From contig JAPVLO010000382.1 in the NCBI GenBank assembly GCA_027257055.1, forward strand, positions 682,001-746,000: a stretch of DNA of 64,000 nt. Reading direction: 5' to 3'. Under the pieces are notes generated by a model. That model was not told where the DNA came from. It ran no database searches and saw only the letters and a program-made list of their open reading frames with translations. The DNA comes from Cephalopachus bancanus. Taxonomy: Eukaryota; Chordata; Mammalia; Primates; Tarsiidae. The translations under genes were made by a program, and so were the position numbers. Below are positions 57,255-64,000 of the stretch, in pieces (positions within the stretch are counted from its first letter, which is position 1; the number at the start of each line of letters is the position of its first letter).

Positions 57255-57365
57255 TTTTTTGTAGAGAAGGTTTAGGTACACAGCAAAATCAAAAGGAAGT
57301 TACAGAGATTTCTAATATGTTCCCTACTCCAAACACATTTATCACCTTCCCCATTTTGATTGTGT
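57255..57365. mobile_element. Probable small insertion in the old L1
   Basis: 'agagaaggtttaggtacaca', 'gttacagagatttctaatat' and 'cacatttatcaccttcccca' do not belong to the surrounding ORF2 text, which breaks at 'ctttgatgttttttgaaa' and resumes at 'cttgatgtgcaaattt'. Family uncertain. Confidence 0.45.
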
Positions 57366-59454
57366 CTTGATGTGCAAATTTTTTAAATTTTCATGAAGTT
57401 CAATATGTCTATTTTTTTCCTATTGCTGCCTGTGTCTTTGGTTTTATATCCAAGAAATCATTGCCAAATCCAAAAATGTGAAGATTTTTCTCTTATATTT
57501 TCCCCTAAGAATTTTATTGTTTTAGTTCTTTACATTTAGGTTTACATATATGTCTGTTAGATCTAGTTGGTTTTATGCCTTAAGTCGTCTATTTTTTTTT
57601 TTTTACTTTCTTTTGTCTGCTTGTTCTATCCATTATTCAGAGGGAAGTACTAACTTTTCCAACTATTTAGTAAAACTGACTATATCTTTCTTCAATTTTG
57701 TCAGTTTGTGCTTCAAATATATTTATGGTTTGTTATAATGTGCATAAATAATTTTGTATATTCTTACTATATTGATATGTTTATTAGTATCTAATGTTCT
57801 TTGTCCCTGTAACACTTTTTGTGATTTATAATCTATTTATTCTGATATTAAATAGCTACCCCTGCTTTCTTTTGGCTACTATTTGCATGGAGTATCTTTT
57901 TCCATCCTTTCCATTTCAATCTATTTGTATCTGAATCTGAAGTGATTCTCTTGGAGACAGTGTACAGTTGGACCATGTGCCTTTATCTATTCTGTCAATT
58001 TCTGTGATTGGATAGTTTAGTTCATTGACATTCAAAGTAATTACCAAAAATGGAGCACTTATTTCTGTCATTTTGCTATTTGTTTTCTATGTGCCTTATA
58101 GATTTTTGTCCCTTAATTTCTGCATTACTATTTTATTTTGTGTTTAGCTGATTTTTTTGCAGTTAAGTGTTTAAATTTCTTTCTCATTTCCTTTTGTGTA
58201 TATTCTATAATTATATTATTTGTGACTATCATGGGGAATACATTTAACAATATAAAGTTTTAATGCTCGAATTCAAATTTAGCAATTTCAGTAACATACA
58301 AAGCCTGTTTTATAGCTCTAGATCTACCTCTTTCAGCTGTTGATGCCACAAAGATTATACACAACATATATTGTGTGTTCCAAAACATAATTATATTATG
58401 TTAAATAATTAGCTTGAATTCATTAGTCTATTAAATTATGTAGAAAACATAATGCAGGATTACAAACCAAGTTTGCAATAATATTAGCTTTCAGATAGGT
58501 TATTAAATTTTTTTTAAAGCATTGGTTGCTATTATTCTAGGAAACAAAAAGTGTCATTACAAACCATTGTTACAATAACACTTTGTTTGATAATTGCTCG
58601 CGTATTTACCATTACTGAGATCTTTATTTCTTTATATGACTTCAATTTATGGTCTAGTGCCCTCCCATTTTATTCTGTAGGACTCCCTTCTTACAGGGCA
58701 TATCTAGTGATGACAAACTCAGCTTTTGTTTTTCTGGGACTGTCTTAATTTCTCCCTTATTTCTGAAGGACAGTTTGCCAGCTATAGGATTCTTGGTGAC
58801 AGATTTTTTTTTTCTTTCAGTGCTTTGAAAATATCAGCCTACTGCCTTCTGGCCTCCAAAGTTTCTGATGAGAACTCAACCGATAATCACAGGAATCCCT
58901 AGTTTGTGACAAATTGCTTCTCTCTTGCTGCTTTCAATGTGTTCTCTTTGCTTTTGGCTTTTGACAGTTTAATTGTAATGTGTCTCAGGTGAATCTCTTT
59001 AAATTCAGCTTATGCGAAGCTTATTGAAATTCTTGAATGTTTATACTTATGCCTTTTATCCAACTTAAGAAGTTGTCAGCCATTATTTCTCCACGTATTT
59101 TCTTATACCTTTTCTTCTATTCTTCTTCTTCTGGATCTCTCACAATGTGTATGTTGGTCCACTTGATGGTGTTCCACAGATCTCCTAGGCCCTATTCAAT
59201 TTTCTTCAATCTTTTTTCTTTTTGTTTCCTAGACTTGATAATTTCCATTATCCTATCTCCAAGTTTGCTGATTCTTTCTTCTGCCTGCTCAGACCTGACT
59301 TTGAATCTCTCTGGTAGAGTTTTCATTTCAGTTACTGTTATTTTCAGTTACAGAATTTGTTTCTTTAGGTTTTCTATCTTTATTAATATTTTATCCATAG
59401 ATTATTACTATTTTTTACTTTCTTCATTTCTTCTTTTAGTTCTTTGAACATCTT

Positions 59455-59775
59455 AAAGATAGTTTTTGGTCGGGTATGGTGGTTCAGCCTGTAATCCCAG
59501 CACTTTGGGAGGATGAGGCAAGAGGATTTCCTGAGCCTGGGGGTTCAAGTCCAGCCTGGGCAACTTGGTGAGCCCTCATCTCTACCATAAATCACAAAAA
59601 CTAGCCGGGCATGGTGGTTTGCATCTGTAGTTCCAGCTACTTGGAAGGCTGAGGTAGAAGGATCACCAGAGCCCAGCAGGTAGAGGCTATGGTGGCCATG
59701 AGTGTGCCACTACACTCCAGCCTGGGCAACAAGGAGTGAGACTACAACTCAAAAAAAAAAAGAAAAAGATAGTTT
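59455..59775 (+). mobile_element. Young Alu dimer, same subfamily, copy 6
   Basis: Body 59466-59764 with 'ggttcagcctgtaatcccag', 'ctctaccataaatcacaaaa', 'gagcccagcaggtagaggct' and 'actacaactc'. Slightly more diverged than the 37159 and 55508 copies. Target duplication 'aaagatagttt' (59455-59465, 59765-59775). It lies inside the old L1. Confidence 0.95.
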
Positions 59776-60663
59776 AAAAAATTATTTGACTAGTAGATTT
59801 GCCATCAGATTTTTTTCAGGGACTATTTCTGTTGATTTATTTTTTTCCCTTTGGGCCATATTTCCCTGTTTTTTTGTTTGTTTGTATGCCTTGTGATGTT
59901 TTCTTTTGAAAGGTGGACATTTGAACTTAATATGTTAACTCCAGATTTCATATTCTTCTTCCTTCTCAGGGCTTGCTGTTTTTTTGTTATTGTTTTTATT
60001 TTTTTATTGTCATAAGTTGTCTCTGTGTCAAGGATCAGCTTGTAAACTTATGGTCTTCTCAGGTCTTTTCAGGGCCTGCACCTTTTCTAGGTATTCATGG
60101 TCACTTTCTAAATTTCCCTGTAATTGCAGTTGTTTTTAAATGCTTTAGAGTTTAATGTCTGGCTCCCAAAGGGGAAAAAAAGAAAAAAAATTAAGAAGGA
60201 AAATCTTCTAGCTCTTTAAATTCCCTGGAAGTCATTTAAGCCAGAGGAGGGAGAACTTACAATAGGGGGAGGCTAAAAAAAAAAATCCACTCACCTCTTT
60301 GTCTGCACCTTTTTGATGAGAAGGAGCAAACAATGGTAAGAGAATAGATCACCAATATTTAAAGACAGAGTACTTTTTCCCCAACTGGCTTCTGTAAGCT
60401 GTATGCAAGCTGCTCCAGGAGCACATGTGCACAGTTGCCTACCACAGTGCTTGGAGGTGGGAGATGGGTAATTGCTGCCATGCTAAGAACTGAAATGGAT
60501 TGTATTAATCGCAATTTACTATGTAAGGCTTCTTCTGGAAGTTACAAGCCTTCAAAGGATTCCAGCATTCCAAGACAGTTTCATCAGAAAGATTCTGCAA
60601 GTGCAATTATTGTCTAGATGGGAGACCTACTCACAGTGCTTCCTACTCCTCTGTCTTCCCAGT

Positions 60664-60806
60664 GTCATATATATATTTTATATTTTAATTATATATATAT
60701 ATTTACAGACAGGGGTCTACTGTGCTGCTCTAGCAGGCCTTGAATTCCTGGGCTCAAGCGATCCTTCCACTTCAGTTTCCCAAGTAGCTGGGACTACACC
60801 TGTCTC
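60664..60806 (-). mobile_element. Alu monomer, antisense, after an (AT)n tract
   Basis: An (AT)-rich low-complexity run (60666-60702) leads into 'tttacagacaggggtctact', 'ttgaattcctgggctcaagc', 'agtttcccaagtagctggga'. Only one arm. The AT run may be its degraded poly(T). Confidence 0.8.
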
Positions 60807-60904
60807 CATTTGTTTTTATTCCCAAATAAAGTATGAGGTAAGGTCAATAATTAAGTGAAAAGAGAAAGAGAAAAGCATATAGAAACTTTAAGGAGAGAGA
60901 AGAG

Positions 60905-61110
60905 CAATAATTATAACAAATATTTGGATAGAGCTTACTATGCTCTATACAGTATGCAAATGCTTTACGTCTAACTCAATTATCATAGCAATCCTATATG
61001 GTGGCTCCCCATTTTGCATATGAGGAAACTGAGGCACTTTGAGATTAAATTCACACAGCTAGTATGTGACAGAACAATTACTTGAACTGGCCTCCAAGGA
61101 CTAAGTGAAA
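60905..61110 (-). mobile_element. MIR
   Basis: 'cttactatgctctatacagt', 'aactcaattatcatagcaat', 'atatgaggaaactgaggcac', 'cacacagctagtatgtgaca': a nearly complete antisense MIR. Confidence 0.93.
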
Positions 61111-61559
61111 CAGTAGTTTTGGAGACTGAGAGTTGAAAGACTATGGAAGCGTTATGGGATTGCTATTCATCGACATTGAGCAGCATTTAGAATTTATGCT
61201 TATGAATTTCTTCAGAGCTTACCAGTTAGGCAGCAGGCACAGAGCAGGCTCTGCCTGGTTAGTTCCCTGGAGAGAGAAGAGGGCAAAGGAGTTAATGATG
61301 TTTGTGAGAGAGTGAGTCTGATGCCGCTGCTTGATCAGAGGTAGTAGAGTGAAGATGTCTGAGAGTAATAGAGGGTGGGGGAAGTGGCAGGTTCAGTAGA
61401 CTTCAAGGCTACTCTAGGTCAAAGCATGAGGCAGTAGTAGTAGAAGAAGAGAAGTTGAGCAGAAAGGATGGGAGACAGTACTCAGATGCCAGAAAACAAA
61501 ATTTTGGAGAAGATACCGTTGTTAGTGACAACAAAGGCAAAGGCATAAAACCCAGTTTG
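61111..61559. other. Unassigned sequence
   Basis: Nothing recognised. 60-codon frame at 61133-61315 unsupported. Confidence 0.5.
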
Positions 61560-62130
61560 CTCTGTTTTTGTCTTACCTCCTACAGTCCTCATGATAGACT
61601 ATGCTCCTTCTTTAAAAAGCATTGCAATCTCCTGGTTCCATACCATCTAGTGTGTCCTTCCTTGTCCAGGATACTTTTTCTCCTGTCTTCTCTCATTTAA
61701 ATAGTACCTGTTCTTCAAGTTTTCTCTCAGATGGAACTGTAGTTGTTACCCTCCACCCCCCCATACTCTCTGATGATGTCTTTAGCCAGAAATTATTTTC
61801 TCAAACTCCTAGCTTCAAGCAATCCTCCCACCTCAGCCTCCTAACATGCTGGGATTACAGGTGTGAGTGAGCCACAGTGCCTGGCCTGAGAGGTTATTTT
61901 CTTTGTTCTCTTGTGACACTATTTATACATTTCACATAGTATTTATTATATATTGCCTTTTAATGCTCATGAGCAAGGGCAATAACCTCACAACTTGGTA
62001 TTCTGGTCCAGGCGATATCTAGTGCCTTTTTGTTAGCAAGAGAGGGAAACGTAGATTCTAATTTCCTAAAGTACAGAAACTATGCAGCAGATCCTCAATA
62101 AACGTCTACTGAATTGGATTAGTGAACTCA
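61560..62130 (+). mobile_element. L2 3' end, split by an Alu monomer
   Basis: Sense L2: 'cttcaagttttctctcagat', 'ttctttgttctcttgtgaca', and the terminus 'cagcagatcctcaataaacg'. The middle is interrupted at about 61802-61889. Confidence 0.65.
61791..61902 (-). mobile_element. Alu monomer inserted in L2
   Basis: 'ctcaaactcctagcttcaag', 'caatcctcccacctcagcct', 'tgggattacaggtgtgag'. Flanked by 'ttattttct' on both sides (about 61793-61801 and 61894-61902), a short target duplication. Confidence 0.75.
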
Positions 62131-62299
62131 ACACATTAGCAGCATCATTCTATATTTCTCATTTTGGACTCATATATCTATGAACCAGCATTATAGCAAA
62201 TCTATTTTCTCTATGAGGTTTGTAGTTCAAGTTCAAGTTCTTAATTGCAGACCCTAATAGTGATATCACTATCAATATAATTTTCATATAAATATAATC

Positions 62300-62500
62300 A
62301 TACAATATTAAAACCCATATAATACTTTATGACAAGCACTCACAAAATCCTAAATACTTTACATGTTCTAAATGATTTAATCCTCATAATAATGCTAAGA
62401 AGTGAAAATTATTATTCACATTTTATAGAAGGAAAAAACTAAGATTTAGAGAGGTTAAACAATTGTCCAAATTTACACAGGGGGTTGGCAGCAGAGTTAA
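62300..62500 (-). mobile_element. MIR
   Basis: 'gatttaatcctcataataat', 'ttagagaggttaaacaattg', 'ggttggcagcagagtta'. Confidence 0.85.
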
Positions 62501-62592
62501 CAATTAATAAAACTTGATAAATGCTCTAAAACACTGTTCTTGATCATGACACATAGTAAAAAATATTGCACCACAGCCCACAATAAATACCT

Positions 62593-63153
62593 TATGAGGG
62601 GGAACCCCAAAACTCCGGAATTTATTTATTAAAAATTGTGTTATTTATTCTTACATGTTTAAACTTTGGTCCCTTCAAAGTACTCTCCATTTGATGCAAT
62701 ACACCTAGCAAGATGCTTTTTCCACTACTCGGAACAGTTTTTGAGCTCATCAATTTTGAGGCCTTTTAGTGCTTCTGCTGTTTTTTGTTTCACCTCTTCC
62801 ACATCGGCAAAATATTTCCGTTTGAGGACTTTTTTCATGTCACTCTGGGTGCGATCAGGTGAATAGGGAGGATGGGGCACAGGAGTCATGTCGTTCTTGG
62901 TCAAAAACTGCTGAACACTCAACTGTGGTGTGGGCAGGTGAGCTCGAAAATCACCCATCATGAAATGGACAGATGTGTTGAAAGAATCTCCAAAAAAGAA
63001 TTCACTGAAGCCCGGCGTAGCCTCTCACAACAACACTGGCTGGTACACTGGTGCTGATGGATTCCCAGAACACTTACCAAGTGGCGGAAGCCTATGCTAC
63101 AAGGCGCCCACCCTCCAAAAGATAATTCCAGGTTCTTGGGTTCCCCTTTCCTA
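62593..63153 (-). mobile_element. Non-autonomous mariner, copy 2 (same deletion form)
   Basis: The body 62595-63151 (557 bp) lies between TA dinucleotides (62593-62594, 63152-63153). The terminal repeats read 'tgagggggaacccc' at the left and, reversed, 'ggaaaggggaaccc' at the right. Internal text matches copy 1 in the same order ('ccttgtagcataggcttccg', 'gttgttgtgagaggct', 'gagattctttcaacac', 'catttcatgatgggtg'), so the two derive from one deleted ancestor. Confidence 0.9.
62660..62961 (-). pseudogene. Mariner transposase C-terminal remnant with stop and deletion
   Basis: A minus-strand frame with 'SVQQFLTKNDMTPVPHPPYSPD', here keeping the third catalytic Asp that copy 1 has lost. About eight residues after 'SD' are missing relative to copy 1 (an in-frame loss before 'MKKVLK'). 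A TAG stop (62725) replaces the Gln codon before Trp; beyond it the frame continues to 'GEYFEG' near 62670. The first two catalytic Asp are absent, so it is inactive. Confidence 0.85.
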
Positions 63154-63335
63154 CACACATCTGAAATGAAAGATTCACAAATTAATACTTACGTTTACTC
63201 TATTCACTATACTTTGGTATTTTGTTTGATTTTATTCTATTTTATTTCATTTAAAAATGCTAGATGAAATGCCCTAAAGTGATACAGCAACTTACGAACT
63301 GAGATTCATAGACTGAAAAACACTGCTCCAACCAA

Positions 63336-64000
63336 CACATTTTACTGCTTCCTTTTGCTGGAATAGATGAATGGTTCACAATCCTGCAGCTCTCCCAACT
63401 CACTGGTTCAATTTCATTTCTTTAAAAAACTATCCTAGCTGGTGTACATGGGAAATAATATGCACGGAAGCTGCTGCTTAATTACACAGTGTTGAGCATA
63501 AGTTAAATGACATATTCCCTTCTGAGTTACAAGTAACCTAGCTACAGAATTGCTGGAGGATTAGTTAAGACAATTCTAATTGAAAAAGAAACATAATTAA
63601 GTTCAGAGAAATCATCTGTCTCTGAAGCAAATTGCTTTCCTATCAGAAGATCTTTTCTCATTTATATCACACTGACTGTACAACACTTTGGTAGGTAGAA
63701 CCCCGAAATCAGTTTTTCTCATTCATGCATTCACTTTGTTACTAACTTACCAACCCATTCTTGAAAAAAAAAAGAGAGAGAAAGAGATTTACTAAAAGTG
63801 AAAGCTAAGCACTGTGCTTAGTTTTCACAGTGGACTCTGCCTTTAGTTCAAAATTCAGTGCCATCATACCACCATGGGAGGAGATTCTTCTTTCTGCCTG
63901 AAGGGAAAAGGATCAGGGAAGACATCAAAGAGATAATGCTGGGACTGCGTCATGATGGGTGATCAGAATTTTATATGGAGTGAGGAGCTGGATAAGTCAG
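63336..64000. other. Unassigned sequence
   Basis: A short A/GA run at 63764-63785. Nothing else recognised up to the window end. Confidence 0.5.

Larger units (their letters stand above)
56115..60663 (-). mobile_element. Old L1M, close to full length, antisense
   Basis: Reading rightward, the reverse L1 runs from the 3' end ('taaaatttaccaccttacca' at 56196) through ORF2 ('taatattccatcatac', 'aaatacccagaagtggaa', 'tctgatattaaatagctacc', 'gattggatagtttagttc'), then the ORF1-proximal part ('tggtccacttgatggtgttc', 'ctgattctttcttctgcctg', 'ggactatttctgttgattta') and the 5' UTR ('gcaagctgctccaggagcac', 'agcattccaagacagtttca', ending 'ctgtcttcccag'). All frames are destroyed. It is shorter than a 6-kb L1, so internal losses occurred. 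Two later insertions (56868, 59466) and a probable third (57255-57365) interrupt it. Confidence 0.85.
62535..63335. mobile_element. Older DNA-transposon-like element, split by mariner copy 2
   Basis: The flanks 62535-62594 and 63154-63335 join into one continuous text at a single TA ('aaataccttacacacatctg' once the mariner is ignored). Words such as 'tgatcatgacacatagtaaa' and 'agactgaaaaacactgctcc' suggest a short hAT-like MER element. I cannot name it. Confidence 0.4.

Overview
The window is nuclear DNA from a primate and shows no gene that I can support. It is intergenic or intronic sequence built almost entirely from interspersed repeats of different ages: L2 and MIR, MLT1/MST-type MaLR LTRs, hAT and Tigger DNA transposons, old L1M copies, Alu monomers and J-like Alus, and a younger layer. 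The open frames present are short and either come from L1 ORF2, Alu or mariner remnants or have no recognisable protein features.

The younger layer points to a tarsier (Tarsius) rather than a monkey, ape, lemur or loris. Six Alu dimers (near 21110, 37159, 38892, 47857, 55508, 59466) share a sequence unlike anthropoid AluJ/S/Y and unlike the lemur and galago Alus I know, and they carry intact or nearly intact 11-17 bp target-site duplications. Two 68-nt inserts (4014, 6524) have identical ends, an A- or GA-rich tail and, in one case, a 14-bp target duplication. They look like the R region of a retroviral LTR copied by L1, which is the class of element reported for the tarsier genome as TINEs. 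Two copies of one internally deleted mariner (24969, 62595) complete this layer. The species call is an inference.

Layout. 1-9200: MaLR LTR, L2, an L1 3' end, a 3.3-kb old L1 carrying one R-type insert and ending against the second, an Alu monomer, and a 5'-truncated L1 with a 17-bp target duplication. 9200-19060: MIR and L2 fragments, a truncated Alu and an Alu monomer in otherwise unassigned sequence. 19060-26700: an ERV1-like LTR piece, two Alus, a 2-kb old L1, mariner copy 1, an old Alu. 26700-37150: L1 3' ends, MIRs, a MaLR LTR, a Tigger-like element, L2. 37150-49750: young Alus in both orientations, MIR/L2/hAT remnants, two MaLR LTRs, a three-unit Alu. 49750-56110: L2, an MST LTR split by an L1, two MIRs, a long antisense L2, a young Alu. 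56110-60665: a nearly end-to-end old L1 on the minus strand, hit by a later L1 and a young Alu. 60665-64000: Alu monomers, MIRs, L2 and mariner copy 2, which sits inside an older element.

Besides the repeats, the window holds several short same-strand local duplications (28-190 bp, 0.4-2 kb apart) and a few perfect inverted repeats that no repeat family I know explains. Unassigned stretches are listed as 'other'.
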